Shown here piece after piece: positions 16,795-25,332 of a DNA stretch of 46,439 bases. The stretch is from Thermomicrobiales bacterium (GTDB lineage Bacteria; Chloroflexota; Chloroflexia; Thermomicrobiales; UBA6265), in contig JAGQGU010000021.1 in assembly GCA_020432165.1 (NCBI GenBank), forward strand, positions 1 to 46,439. Reading direction: 5' to 3'. Numbering within the stretch: the stretch's first letter is position 1; each line of letters starts with the position of its first letter. Under the pieces are notes generated by a model. The model was not told where the DNA came from, did not search any database, and saw only the letters and a program-made list of their open reading frames with translations. Position numbers and translations under genes: made by a program.

Positions 16795-17661
16795 TTACTC
16801 GGCGAATGTCTTCATATCGGCCGGTGGTGCCAGATACTCATCGAAGAGCCCTTGCAGCGTGCCATCGTTCTGCAGCGCCACAATGGCGCTGTTCAGATAC
16901 GGAATCAATTCGGATTCCTTGTCTGTCACCAGACCACTGCCACCGCCAGAGCCCTTGGCTGGCAATGCACCCGCGATCTCCATGGTCGGGAACTGCACTT
17001 CGGTCACATAGAATGCGATCTGCAGATCCTGGATACCGGCATCGACTGTGCCGTTATCGAGCGCAGTGAGCGAATCGACATTGGTATCGAAGACCAGAAT
17101 GTCCTGCTCTGGCTTGATGAATTCCTCAATGTAGCTGTAGTAGATCGTACCGACCTGGGTGCCCCACTTGAACTTGGCCAGATCCGCCAGTGTCTCGGCT
17201 TCCAGTACCGGGCTACCCTCGTTGGCGATGACCGCCAACTGACCCTTCACATACGGAATGCTGAAACCGACGGCGCGGGCGCGCTCCGGTGTGATGCTCA
17301 CCTGCGCGAGATAGGCATCGAATGGCTTGGGACCCGGTGCGAAGCTGGCATTGAACGAGGTGCGACCCCATTCGACCTGCTCCTTCTCGAAGCCGAGGCG
17401 ATCAGCGATGGCATAGATCAATGCGCTCTCGAAGCCCTTGCCGTTGCTCGGATCGTCATCGAAGACCCACGGCTCGTAGGCGGGCTCGTCGGTATGCACA
17501 ATGAACTTACCCGGCTCCTTCAGCGGCAGCACGGAGATATCGCCGATTTCCACCTGTGGCGTGGCACCGGGGGTGCCAACCTGAGCACCGACCTTGCTAC
17601 CAATCATGGCTGCAGCCAGCGCGCCACCCGAGATCTGGAAGAGTTTACGTCGTGTCGTCAT
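16795..17661 (-). CDS. Amino acid ABC transporter substrate-binding protein
   Basis: A 288-residue family 3 solute-binding protein. The leader MTTRRKLFQISGGALAAAMI has a twin-arginine-like start and ends near VGAQ; no lipobox is seen. Family marks: VHTDEPAYEPWVF, GFESALIYAIADRLG, FDAYLAQVSITPERARAVGFSIPY and GTIYYSYIEE. The C-terminus LNSAIVALQNDGTLQGLFDEYL is the usual final helix. First gene of the importer, preceded by a 119-base gap with an inverted repeat. The ligand is probably a polar amino acid, but which one is unknown. Confidence 0.93.
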   Translation of the reverse strand: MTTRRKLFQISGGALAAAMIGSKVGAQVGTPGATPQVEIGDISVLPLKEPGKFIVHTDEPAYEPWVFDDDPSNGKGFESALIYAIADRLGFEKEQVEWGRTSFNASFAPGPKPFDAYLAQVSITPERARAVGFSIPYVKGQLAVIANEGSPVLEAETLADLAKFKWGTQVGTIYYSYIEEFIKPEQDILVFDTNVDSLTALDNGTVDAGIQDLQIAFYVTEVQFPTMEIAGALPAKGSGGGSGLVTDKESELIPYLNSAIVALQNDGTLQGLFDEYLAPPADMKTFAE

Positions 17662-17729
17662 TGCCCTTTATCCTTCCCGTGGAGATTCAAGGTATTCATC
17701 CTCAGCGATTTTGCGGATGCTTCCCTAAT

Positions 17730-17746
17730 ACTACCCGAGGGATAGT
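17730..17746. promoter_or_regulatory. Inverted repeat upstream of the amino acid importer
   Basis: ACTACCC-GA-GGGATAGT, arms matching except for one extra base, 69 bases before the start of the binding protein. Possibly an operator; no regulator is encoded nearby. Confidence 0.3.
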
Positions 17747-17780
17747 GAGAAGGCATAGTGCCAAAACAAGCAGTGCGACG

Positions 17781-18794
17781 TTAGATCACCTTCTCGGCAT
17801 CACGCAACGGAATGAGAATCTCTTCCAGGAATCCTGTCACACCCTCATAGCTCGCCGGATAGTCACGCTGCCAGGTACCAACCTGACCCGCCTGCGCGGC
17901 TGGCATGGCCGCAAAGGCTGGTTCCGCCATCAGATCATCGGCGGTCTTGAGCGTGCTATAGACATCCATGTAGAGCACATCGGCAGGGTAGAGCAATGCC
18001 TGCTCGGCACTGAGGGTTTCCCAGTATTCCGTCGCTGCCGGAGCATCGATATTGGCGAACTGCAGACCAAGCGATCCCAGGAACTTGAGATCGGAGACAT
18101 CCTTCGGACCCGCCACATAGAGTTCTGAGGCACTTGCATTGATGAAAAGGGTGAGAATGTCGCTCTTTTCGGCTGTGACCTGTTGGAACTCTTCCAGCTT
18201 CGCCTCATATGCCTCACGCATTGCAACGACCTCAGGTGCATCCAGATCAGCGCCCAGTGAATCTGCCAGCGCCACGATCCGCTCGACATTCACATCGGCC
18301 GCTTCCATGTCAGTCACGATCAGGACCGGCGCGATCGTGTTGATGGTGTCGTACATATCCACAGGAATGCCGTTGGTAGATTCCGGATCGCCAAGCTCAA
18401 ACGTCTGGGCGAACAGAACCTCGATCTCCGCTGCCGCAAGCTCCTCTGGCTCAAGATTGCCACCGATATTGCCGATGATGATCACCTCATCCGGATTGAT
18501 ATTGCCCCAGGCGATGTGATCGCCATCCGGATAATTGGAAGATGTCCAGTCATAGACAGCCGTCACCTTGATGCCGAGATCCCACAGTGCGGCCGCCGTG
18601 ACGATGTTGGCAGCGATGCGGGTGGGAGCCTGGGGCAGGGTGATCGTTGTACCCTCCAGATCGGTGAAGCTCCACTCTCCAGTCGGCGAGGCCGGAGTAG
18701 AGTCCTGCGCGAAAGCACCCTTCATTCCCAGCGCCGTGGCTGTGGCAAGCGAGAGCGCAGCGAATTCACGACGGGTTGTGAGTCTGTGAGTCAT
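17781..18794 (-). CDS. Iron-siderophore-type ABC substrate-binding protein (tandem copy 2)
   Basis: A 337-residue periplasmic-type binding protein of the FecB/FhuD helical-backbone family. A twin-arginine leader (MTHRLTTRREFAALSLATA) precedes GEWSFTDLEGTTITLPQAPTRIAANIVTAAALWDLGIKV, the classical N-lobe opening; a long helix and a C-lobe with SLGADLDAPEVVAMREAYEAKL follow. The start at 18794 is set by AAAGGAACAGG; an in-frame extension to 19103 would run through the neighbouring copy. It lies 37 bases after copy 1. No permease or ATPase is nearby, so both copies are orphans. Ligand inferred to be a ferric siderophore or similar chelate. Confidence 0.88.
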   Translation of the reverse strand: MTHRLTTRREFAALSLATATALGMKGAFAQDSTPASPTGEWSFTDLEGTTITLPQAPTRIAANIVTAAALWDLGIKVTAVYDWTSSNYPDGDHIAWGNINPDEVIIIGNIGGNLEPEELAAAEIEVLFAQTFELGDPESTNGIPVDMYDTINTIAPVLIVTDMEAADVNVERIVALADSLGADLDAPEVVAMREAYEAKLEEFQQVTAEKSDILTLFINASASELYVAGPKDVSDLKFLGSLGLQFANIDAPAATEYWETLSAEQALLYPADVLYMDVYSTLKTADDLMAEPAFAAMPAAQAGQVGTWQRDYPASYEGVTGFLEEILIPLRDAEKVI

Positions 18795-18831
18795 ACCTGT
18801 TCCTTTACATTGAACAACATACATTTGATCG

Positions 18832-19842
18832 CTAGGTGAGTGGGGTGGCGCTTTGGAGTGTCGCCAGAATTGTGTCCATGAAATGCGTGACACCGGCATA
18901 GCTGGCCGGGAAATCGCGTTCCCACAAGCCAACCTGATTCGCCTGCACTGCAGGTATCGCTGCGTAGGCTGGTTCCCCGGCCAGATCTTCCGCCGTCTGG
19001 AGCGATCCATAGACGTCCATAAACAACACATCTGTCGGGTAGAGCGTCGCTTGCTCGGGGCTGAGCGACTCCAGGAAGTCGTTTGCGGCTGCCGAATCTG
19101 CATTCGCGAAATTCATACCGAGAGAACCGAGGAACATCAGGTCTGGCACCCCGCCTGGTCCGAAGGCATAGAGTTCATCCGGATAAGCAGCCAGAAATAG
19201 AGCACGGATATCAGCCTGCTTGCTGATTGTTGTGCGTAGTTCCTCGACCTTGGCCTCGTAGGCCTCTTGCAGTGCCACGACGTCCGGTGCACTAAAGTCA
19301 GCGCCGAGCGCAGTTGCGAGCGTCACCAGTTGATCCAACTGCACATCAGTCGAGGAGAAATCGGAAACGATAAGGATCGGAGCGATTTGCTCAAGCGTCT
19401 CCGCTACCTCGGCCGGTACACCGAGTGTCTGGGACGGATCGCCCAATGCAAACGACTGCGTGAAGACGATATCGACATCAGCAACAATCAATTCCTCGGC
19501 AAGGATATTGCCATCCGCATCGGCAACATTGATGACTTCAGCCGGATCGATATTGCCCCAGGCGATGTGATCGCCATCCGGATAGGCGGAGACTGCGTAG
19601 TCGAAGACGGCCACGCATTTGATCCCCAGGTCCCACAACGCTGCAGCAGTGACGATATTGGCCGCAATGCGTGTTGGCGTTTTCGGCAGGGTAACAGTGG
19701 TTCCTTCCAGATCGGTGAAGCTCCACTCGCCATTAGGTGTTGTTTCTGGCGATGCGCTTTGGCCCCAGACATCCTTGACTCCCAAGGAAGCGATGGCAGC
19801 GAGTGAGATACCTGCGAATTGACGACGATTTGCAGAGGTCAT
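18832..19842 (-). CDS. Iron-siderophore-type ABC substrate-binding protein (tandem copy 1)
   Basis: A 336-residue paralogue of the next gene, with nearly the same N-lobe (GEWSFTDLEGTTVTLPKTPTRIAANIVTAAALWDLGIK and YPDGDHIAWGNIDP). The leader (SANRRQFAGISLAAIASLG) is twin-arginine-like. The two copies differ mainly in the central region that lines the ligand cleft, which suggests divergent ligands after duplication. The ATG at 19842 has GGAG 7 bases upstream; an ATG-less extension to 19863 is weaker. Its promoter region carries an inverted repeat around the -10 box. Confidence 0.88.
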   Translation of the reverse strand: MTSANRRQFAGISLAAIASLGVKDVWGQSASPETTPNGEWSFTDLEGTTVTLPKTPTRIAANIVTAAALWDLGIKCVAVFDYAVSAYPDGDHIAWGNIDPAEVINVADADGNILAEELIVADVDIVFTQSFALGDPSQTLGVPAEVAETLEQIAPILIVSDFSSTDVQLDQLVTLATALGADFSAPDVVALQEAYEAKVEELRTTISKQADIRALFLAAYPDELYAFGPGGVPDLMFLGSLGMNFANADSAAANDFLESLSPEQATLYPTDVLFMDVYGSLQTAEDLAGEPAYAAIPAVQANQVGLWERDFPASYAGVTHFMDTILATLQSATPLT

Positions 19843-19884
19843 GAAAATCTCCATTGAGCGCATCGAATCGTTGGCAGGAATCTA

Positions 19885-19917
19885 CCGATGATCAGTATAT
19901 CCGATCGTTATCATCGG
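19885..19917. promoter_or_regulatory. Operator-like inverted repeat over the -10 box of the siderophore-binding genes
   Basis: CCGATGAT (19885-19892) and its exact complement ATCATCGG (19910-19917) flank 17 bases. Within them, on the minus strand, lies TATACT (19894-19899), a good -10 box; the -35 is weak. The place is right for a metal-dependent repressor such as Fur or DtxR, but the sequence does not match a standard box of either. Confidence 0.5.
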
Positions 19918-19944
19918 GATAAAATGCGAACCATGGTGACTCAC

Positions 19945-20296
19945 TTACACGGTACCAAACATGACCTTCCGACCATCGGGATCAGCGACGGTGATCACAA
20001 CATCGTCTTCCACAAGTGGAGCGATGTTGAACGTATCCAGGTGGGCTTTGAATGTTCCGAGATTGTTCACCAGAGATGCGTGAGACTGGAATCCGGCAGA
20101 GGCGGGGAAGTGTAGTCGGCAAACGCTGCCGCGTCGTGAATCGCCAGCTGTATGTTCTGATCGTCCACTTTCCAATAGAGATATTCCGCTGGGTCACCAA
20201 GAGACTCTATCGCCAAACCCGCTACATCGCGATAGAAGCGAGCGTTTTCCTCTGGATGATCGCTGGTGAGAAAATGCCGCGGATGATTGTGTTCAT
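19945..20296 (-). pseudogene. Glyoxalase/VOC-family gene broken by two single-base losses
   Basis: Reconstructed, the gene gives a one-domain VOC protein of about 117 residues: MNTIIRGIF, then LTSDHPEENARFYRDVAGLAIESLG with YLYWKVDDQNIQLAIHD, then VNNLGTFKAHLDTF and the closing VADPDGRKVMFGTV. The three parts lie in shifted frames. Adding one base in the AAAA run at 20271-20274 and one near 20066-20075 restores a single frame to the TAA at 19945. The ATG at 20296 overlaps the stop of the SRPBCC gene (ATGA), so it was the third gene of the ArsR operon. True decay and assembly error are both possible. Confidence 0.75.
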
Positions 20297-20841
20297 GCGT
20301 CTTCCCCTGTCCAGCGCGAGGCGTAATGATCGTTGAGTTCAGACCATCCATACGCCAATGCACGTTGACCGACTACACGCTCTCGATCAGCATTGTCGTG
20401 GGTGGCGGCCAATGTACCGAGGCACACCTGCCATCCTGCGGCAAACATGCTGGCAGCAGATCGATCAGCAAAGGTGTGTCGGAGTTCCAGCGTCGAGCCT
20501 GATTCCGACGGGGTAATTGTCCAACGCAATATATCCTGCCCCCATCGGTGAACAAGTTCATAAGGTTCGTTGGCGAGAAGCACTTCCGCGTCGATCCATT
20601 TCTGCTCTGGTGATTCGTGGCACATGGCTGCACCAGGTGAGGTGAGCGGACGATTCGGTACCACGGGTGACCAGCGTACAAGTTCATCCGGTTCGGTGAT
20701 CATGTGCCATAGTCTGGCCGGACTTTGTTGAAAATGCCGCTTCATGAGGAGCGTCCCGTGGTCACCTTCTGATTCCACGGTAGCGTCAACCGGGGAGTGA
20801 ATCTCGGCAAGAATCGTTGGATCAGGCGTTGGTTCGGTCAT
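20293..20841 (-). CDS. SRPBCC (AHSA1-like) domain protein
   Basis: A 182-residue helix-grip protein related to the activator of Hsp90 ATPase homologues. Marks are LLMKRHFQQSPARLWHMITEPDELVRWSP in the first strand-helix part and LRHTFADRSAASMFAAGWQVCLGTLAA in the C-terminal helix. Such proteins bind hydrophobic ligands and are very often encoded next to an ArsR regulator, as here. Its start overlaps the ArsR stop (ATGA) and its stop overlaps the VOC start. Ligand unknown. Confidence 0.88.
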   Translation of the reverse strand: MTEPTPDPTILAEIHSPVDATVESEGDHGTLLMKRHFQQSPARLWHMITEPDELVRWSPVVPNRPLTSPGAAMCHESPEQKWIDAEVLLANEPYELVHRWGQDILRWTITPSESGSTLELRHTFADRSAASMFAAGWQVCLGTLAATHDNADRERVVGQRALAYGWSELNDHYASRWTGEDA

Positions 20842-21149
20842 GAGGACTCACTCTCCAGAACATGTTCAAGTCGATCGAACGCAATGCTCCATTGGCGGGC
20901 ATAGGGGCCAATCCACGCCAAAACGTCGGGTAGCGGTTCCTTCGCCAATCGATAGACGCGCCGTTTGCCCCGCACGCTGGCCTCAACCAGACCAGCCTCG
21001 CGCAGCACACGCAGATGCTTGGAGGCGAGCGGTTGTGAGATGCGCAGTTCGGTCACCAGCGTGGTCACGTCACGTTCGCCAGTTCGCAGGCAATCCAGGA
21101 TTGCGCGTCGTGTGGGTTCGGCAATGGCGGTAAATCCATCCATGATCAT
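20838..21149 (-). CDS. ArsR family transcriptional regulator
   Basis: A 103-residue winged-helix repressor: AIAEPTRRAILDCLRTGERDVTTLVTELRISQPLASKHLRVLREAGLVEASVRGKRRVYRLA is a complete ArsR domain. The metal-binding ELCVCDL motif is missing, which fits the non-metal ArsR-SRPBCC subgroup. The start is the ATG at 21149 or 21143; the promoter's -10 box ends at 21151, so the transcript would be almost leaderless. First gene of a coupled three-gene unit with SRPBCC and VOC genes. Confidence 0.9.
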   Translation of the reverse strand: MIMDGFTAIAEPTRRAILDCLRTGERDVTTLVTELRISQPLASKHLRVLREAGLVEASVRGKRRVYRLAKEPLPDVLAWIGPYARQWSIAFDRLEHVLESESS

Positions 21150-21150
21150 A

Positions 21151-21179
21151 ATATGAACTATTGGTTATATGAATGTCAA
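21151..21179 (-). promoter_or_regulatory. ArsR operon promoter with internal inverted repeat
   Basis: TTGACA (21174-21179), a 17-base spacer and TCATAT (21151-21156) on the minus strand. Between and over them lies the imperfect repeat ATATGAAC-tatt-GGTTATAT (21151-21170), suitable for autorepression by ArsR. Transcription would begin near 21144, at the start codon. Confidence 0.6.
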
Positions 21180-21278
21180 GGAATATGATTGATAACAGCT
21201 ACTGTCCATGAGATGCACCCAGACTCACCGTATACTCAGATCAGTAATTGCCTACCCCAAGGATGCTCTACCCAACTG

Positions 21279-22046
21279 ATGACGGACACCAAGCCCACGC
21301 CATTTCGCTATCCCGATCTCGCTGCCGAACAGGCCCTGGCAGATCGCCTCGGGGTGCATTTCGCCGATCCCTATCAGCTGCGGCTTGCCCTCACGCATCG
21401 CTCCGTCCTTCATGAATGGACACAGGATGGCAACATCGATGCCATCATCCAGAACAACGAGCGGCTGGAGTTTCTGGGTGACGCAGTTCTCGGCCTGGTC
21501 ACTGCGGATCGCCTCTACCGCTCGCTGGTGGACGCTCCGGAAGGCGAACTCACACGTAGCCGCGTCGCGCTTGTGCGGGCGGAAACATTGGTGGCCTGGG
21601 CATATTCACTCGGTGTGCCGGAGGCGCTCTATCTCGGGACGGGCGAATCCGTCACTGATTCCCCCCGCGATCGCATCCTCGCTGGTTCGATGGAAGCCAT
21701 CATCGGCGCGATCTATATCGACCAGGGCGAGGCTACGGCTGCCTCGTTCATCAATAGTTGGCTGGATACCATTACGCCCGATATGGAATCGGATGACGCC
21801 ATCGCCAATCCCAAAGGTCGGCTGCAAGAGGTTGTGCAGGAGCGAAAACTGGAGCAACCTGTCTATGAAATCGTGGCCGAAGAAGGCCCCGAGCATGCGC
21901 GAGTCTTTACAATTGAAGCGATTGTGAATGGCGCGCGATTGGGTACGGGTATCGGTCGGAGCAAACGTGAGGCGCAGCAGATAGCTGCCCGGGAGGCACT
22001 ACTGGCGATTGCCGCCGATGCCTCCGTTCTGGAGACAAAGGAGTAG
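21279..22046 (+). CDS. rnc: Ribonuclease III
   Basis: A 255-residue double-strand-specific endoribonuclease for rRNA and mRNA processing. The signature NERLEFLGDAV lies at residues 60-70 with the catalytic Glu and Asp, and a second acidic patch is in AGSMEAIIGAIYIDQG. The double-stranded RNA-binding domain (NPKGRLQEVVQERKLEQPVYEI to SKREAQQIAAREALL) closes the protein. I chose the ATG at 21279 because a TATACT box lies at 21231-21236, downstream of the in-frame ATG at 21189. First gene of an rnc-prs-unknown operon with 3-base gaps. Confidence 0.93.
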   Translation: MTDTKPTPFRYPDLAAEQALADRLGVHFADPYQLRLALTHRSVLHEWTQDGNIDAIIQNNERLEFLGDAVLGLVTADRLYRSLVDAPEGELTRSRVALVRAETLVAWAYSLGVPEALYLGTGESVTDSPRDRILAGSMEAIIGAIYIDQGEATAASFINSWLDTITPDMESDDAIANPKGRLQEVVQERKLEQPVYEIVAEEGPEHARVFTIEAIVNGARLGTGIGRSKREAQQIAAREALLAIAADASVLETKE

Positions 22047-22049
22047 CAG

Positions 22050-23045
22050 ATGGCTGGACCTTGGGAGCAGATTCAGGTTTTCAGTGGCAATTCCAATCCG
22101 CGCCTCGTTGAGGATATCTGTGCCTATCTGAATATTCCGGTCGGTAAGGCCGAGGTCTTCAAGTTCAGCAATGACAATACTTTTGTTCGTATCGGTAATA
22201 GCGTGCGCCAGGACGATGTCTTCGTTGTCCAAAGCTTCACCACCCCGGTGAATGATTCGATCATGGAACTGCTCATCATGATCGATACACTCAAGCGCGC
22301 CTCTGCTGGTCGGATTACCGCCGTGATCCCGTATTACGGCTACGGTCGTACCGACAAAAAGGATCAACCGCGCGTGCCCATCACTGCGCGACTCGTCGCC
22401 AAGCTGATCGTGCAAGCGGGGGCCGATCGCGTGCTCACAGTCGATTTGCATGCCGGCCAGATTCAGGGATTCTTCGACATCCCGGTCGATGAGATGAGCG
22501 CGATGTACCTGACCGCTCGCTACTTCGTCGAGAAGGGATTGGAGAATCCGGTGGTGGTTAGTCCCGATCTCGGCAATACCAAGCGTGCCCGTAATTTCGC
22601 CGATAGCCTGCAATGCCCGTTGGCGATCATCGAGAAGCGGCGAGTCGGGAATCAGGACAAGACCGAGATTCTCAACCTTATCGGCTCGGTCGAAGGCAAG
22701 CAGGCAGTCATTGTGGATGATGAGATCGATACCGCGGGTTCGATTACACAGGCGGTGGATGTCTGCATCCGTGGTGGTGCCACTGAGGTCTATGCCAGCT
22801 GCATCCACTCCGTTTTCAGTGGACCGGCCGTGGAAAGGCTGAAGGCATCGCCGCTCAAGGAGATCGTCACCACCAATACGGTGCAATTGCCTCCGGAAAA
22901 ATTCTTCGACAAGTTGGTCGTGCTGAATGTCGCCGAGCTTCTGGGTGAAGCCATCCAGCGCATCCATGCCGGTGCCAGTGTCAGCACAGCCTATCGCAGC
23001 ACCGATGCCTTCCAGGCGCGACTCAGCCTTATCACCGATTACTAA
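22050..23045 (+). CDS. prs: Ribose-phosphate pyrophosphokinase (PRPP synthetase)
   Basis: Makes 5-phosphoribosyl-1-diphosphate from ribose 5-phosphate and ATP for nucleotide, His and Trp synthesis. The 331 residues are close to the usual 310-320. Seen: FSGNSNPRLVEDI at the N-terminus, YYGYGRTDKKD (95-105), DLHAGQIQGFFDIPVD (132-147), the flexible-loop IEKRR (194-198) and the PRPP loop VDDEIDTAGSI (222-232). The Glu after VDD replaces the more common Met or Ile. It begins 3 bases after rnc with GGAGACAAAGGAG as ribosome site. Cytoplasmic, hexameric in the family. Confidence 0.96.
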   Translation: MAGPWEQIQVFSGNSNPRLVEDICAYLNIPVGKAEVFKFSNDNTFVRIGNSVRQDDVFVVQSFTTPVNDSIMELLIMIDTLKRASAGRITAVIPYYGYGRTDKKDQPRVPITARLVAKLIVQAGADRVLTVDLHAGQIQGFFDIPVDEMSAMYLTARYFVEKGLENPVVVSPDLGNTKRARNFADSLQCPLAIIEKRRVGNQDKTEILNLIGSVEGKQAVIVDDEIDTAGSITQAVDVCIRGGATEVYASCIHSVFSGPAVERLKASPLKEIVTTNTVQLPPEKFFDKLVVLNVAELLGEAIQRIHAGASVSTAYRSTDAFQARLSLITDY

Positions 23046-23048
23046 TCG

Positions 23049-24287
23049 ATGGTCATTCGGCACAAGCTTGAACGCGTGATTCTCGCGATCACCATTCTGG
23101 TGGTATTCGTGTTGGTTGCTTCTGTCATCGCGCGCGTGCTGAATAGCGATCAGGGTCCGCTTGAGCCTGTACCGACCAAAGAACCGACGGCCACCATCGG
23201 GCCGATGATCGAGGCAACACCCGCGACGCCGATAGCCACATTTGATCCCGAGCCAGCCCCTGCCGAGGGATCTCTTCAGCATCTGTTAACCTACGCCCCC
23301 GATCGACTGGCCGATAACTCGTTGCCACTCAGCGAAATCGCCCAATACGCCGATGTGCAGCGGTGGCTGGAATCACAGGGCATTGTTCTGCCAACTGACC
23401 CGAGCGATCCGGCCTGGGATACCTGGCTGGAGGCGCTCGGTCAACTCGCCTTGCCGGAGGTTCTGGCCACACGCGGTGCTGATGATGTTTGGCAGGAGAC
23501 CTACGGATTCAGTTTGCTGGATGTCCATCAGGTGCTGGCTGTAGGCAGTGCCCCTGATTATGTGATGATCATTCGGGGCAGCTTCGATGCCGACCTGCTG
23601 CACAGCACCTGGGCCGAGAATGGCTACCAGGCGGTGCGTGTGAATGGTGTCACTTACTGGTCCCTGAATCCGGGTGGGAATGTCGATCTCTCGGCGCCCG
23701 CCTCCAGACCGGCTTTGGGAAATCTCAACAATCTGGTATTGCTGGAAGATGGCACTCTGATCGCCACCGCACGATCGAGCCGACTGGAACAAACACTCGC
23801 GACAATTGCCGGTCAGCAGCCATCCCTGGCTGAGAATTCTGCGATTGAGGGGCTGTTATCATCGGGTATCGATCCTGAACAGATCGTGACAGGTGTATTG
23901 CTCAAGGGCACTGTGTTGGAGGCTGCCGCTGCGACTCCTGTGGCGACACCAACTGCCGCACTACCCGAGGCGAGTATGCTGCTCTCGGGCCTCAGCCTCA
24001 CTCCGGCTGGGGATCCGGTGTATGTGATCGTTGCCGCCTATGGTTCAGCTGCTGATGCTACCCAGGCCTACAACCGCGCCGCACGCGAGTTGACCAACGG
24101 CACATCATCGGTGACACATCAGCCCTATGCTGATCGACTTCACATTGGCTCAATGCGCATCGTTGCCAGTGAGCACGGGGAGAGTCTGCTCGTTATCCAC
24201 GCGTCTCCTCTGCATGGCTGGGGAGACTGGCTCACGATCACCGAGCAACGCGATTTCGCCTTCCTCATGTGGCCGCGGGAACCGTAA
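23049..24287 (+). CDS. Membrane-anchored protein of unknown function
   Basis: I do not recognise this 412-residue protein. A short basic tail and one membrane helix (VILAITILVVFVLVASVIARVL, about residues 10-31) are followed by a Pro/Thr/Ala-rich linker to about residue 75 and an outside domain. That domain contains APDRLADNSLPLSEIAQYADVQRWLE and LGNLNNLVLLEDGTLIATARSSRLE, plus a second low-complexity stretch (AAAATPVATPTAALPEAS) near residue 300. It starts 3 bases after prs, so it is co-transcribed with two housekeeping genes. The pattern (threshold-like VLLEDG, paired repeats of a DUF3352-like flavour) is only suggestive. Confidence 0.7.
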   Translation: MVIRHKLERVILAITILVVFVLVASVIARVLNSDQGPLEPVPTKEPTATIGPMIEATPATPIATFDPEPAPAEGSLQHLLTYAPDRLADNSLPLSEIAQYADVQRWLESQGIVLPTDPSDPAWDTWLEALGQLALPEVLATRGADDVWQETYGFSLLDVHQVLAVGSAPDYVMIIRGSFDADLLHSTWAENGYQAVRVNGVTYWSLNPGGNVDLSAPASRPALGNLNNLVLLEDGTLIATARSSRLEQTLATIAGQQPSLAENSAIEGLLSSGIDPEQIVTGVLLKGTVLEAAAATPVATPTAALPEASMLLSGLSLTPAGDPVYVIVAAYGSAADATQAYNRAARELTNGTSSVTHQPYADRLHIGSMRIVASEHGESLLVIHASPLHGWGDWLTITEQRDFAFLMWPREP

Positions 24288-24289
24288 GG

Positions 24290-25150
24290 CTATCCCTCGC
24301 TCAGGTGTCCGATCGCATCCTCGATAGCCTGTGCCAGTGCGCTGTGTTCATCAAGCAATTCCTGGATGCGATCCGCCTTGGCAGCGAGATCACCCAGCAC
24401 CTGAATATCGCGCGGATTCTCTTTCACCGCATTAAGTGTCGCGGCGACATCCGAGTAGTCCTTAACCTGCAGGCTCGCCTCAGTTAGCGTCATGGCAGCA
24501 GTGCCTTCGTCGGCTTGCGATGCGGCCAATTGCGGGACGATCGTCTGCAGCTCCTTCAGCAATTCCAGTGCGCGGGTATGGGTATCAGTGAGTGTGCTGG
24601 CCTCACCTGCCGGCTCATTAGGTAGCGTGGCGGGTGTTTCCGGAAGAGCGATCGCCTCAACCTCTTCGGGTTGAGCTGTGTCCTCTACAACCTCGTCCAC
24701 GTCTGTTGCAGATGCTGGCTCTGTCTCCGCATCCTCTTCCACTTCGGGTGTTACGGTGCCCCAGGTTGCAGGTGCTTTCCAGGTGTCATCGGTCGCGGCG
24801 CTGAAATTCCAGTTATCGGTGGTCTGCCTGGGGGCACCCCAGCCCTCATCGGTCACGGGCTGGACCTCGGCATCGAGTGCCGAGCGGAAGTTACTGGCGG
24901 GATCGGCAGCGGAGGTTGTGCTGTAAGCGCTGCCCCAATCCCGCTGGCGTTCCTGAACGGGTGATGCTACGTCCGGCTCTGATAGTGGTACCGCCTCAAG
25001 CACAGATGTCTGCTGGCTATCGTCTTCACTCACAGCAGGTACGCCCCAGCCACCGTTGTCGGTTGGCTTTTCGTTCACCCGAGTGCCACAGGTGGTGCAG
25101 AAGCGGGCGCCGGGTCGTAATGCGGCTCCACAGTTCGTGCAGGTTTCCAT
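24290..25150 (-). CDS. Zinc-ribbon protein with acidic low-complexity linker
   Basis: A 286-residue protein. The first 25 residues are a four-cysteine zinc ribbon (CTNCGAALRPGARFCTTCG). A long disordered stretch rich in Glu, Asp, Thr and Ala follows, with repeated GGWGVPA / GWGAP / ATWGT turns. The C-terminal 100 residues are helical (TRALELLKELQTIVPQLAAS to IQELLDEHSALAQAIEDAIGHL), probably coiled-coil. No catalytic motif is present. It converges with the previous gene after 2 bases. Function unknown; possibly a scaffold. Confidence 0.75.
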   Translation of the reverse strand: METCTNCGAALRPGARFCTTCGTRVNEKPTDNGGWGVPAVSEDDSQQTSVLEAVPLSEPDVASPVQERQRDWGSAYSTTSAADPASNFRSALDAEVQPVTDEGWGAPRQTTDNWNFSAATDDTWKAPATWGTVTPEVEEDAETEPASATDVDEVVEDTAQPEEVEAIALPETPATLPNEPAGEASTLTDTHTRALELLKELQTIVPQLAASQADEGTAAMTLTEASLQVKDYSDVAATLNAVKENPRDIQVLGDLAAKADRIQELLDEHSALAQAIEDAIGHLSEG

Positions 25151-25332
25151 TGCATACTCCTCTGCGCTGATATCTGCAGGAATCGTACCAGTTTGTTTGT
25201 CAATGGCGAATAATCCTGACGCAGGTTCATCACTACCACGGGCGAGTTGTCATTATCGCGCTACAATACCCAGTGATTGTGCACCGGATCAATCCGGGCA
25301 ATGCGTACGAGTAGTGCAAGGCAGAACACAAC

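Noticed and set aside
21999-23282. 427-codon minus-strand frame across prs
   Set aside because: Antisense of prs, which is certain; no motif.
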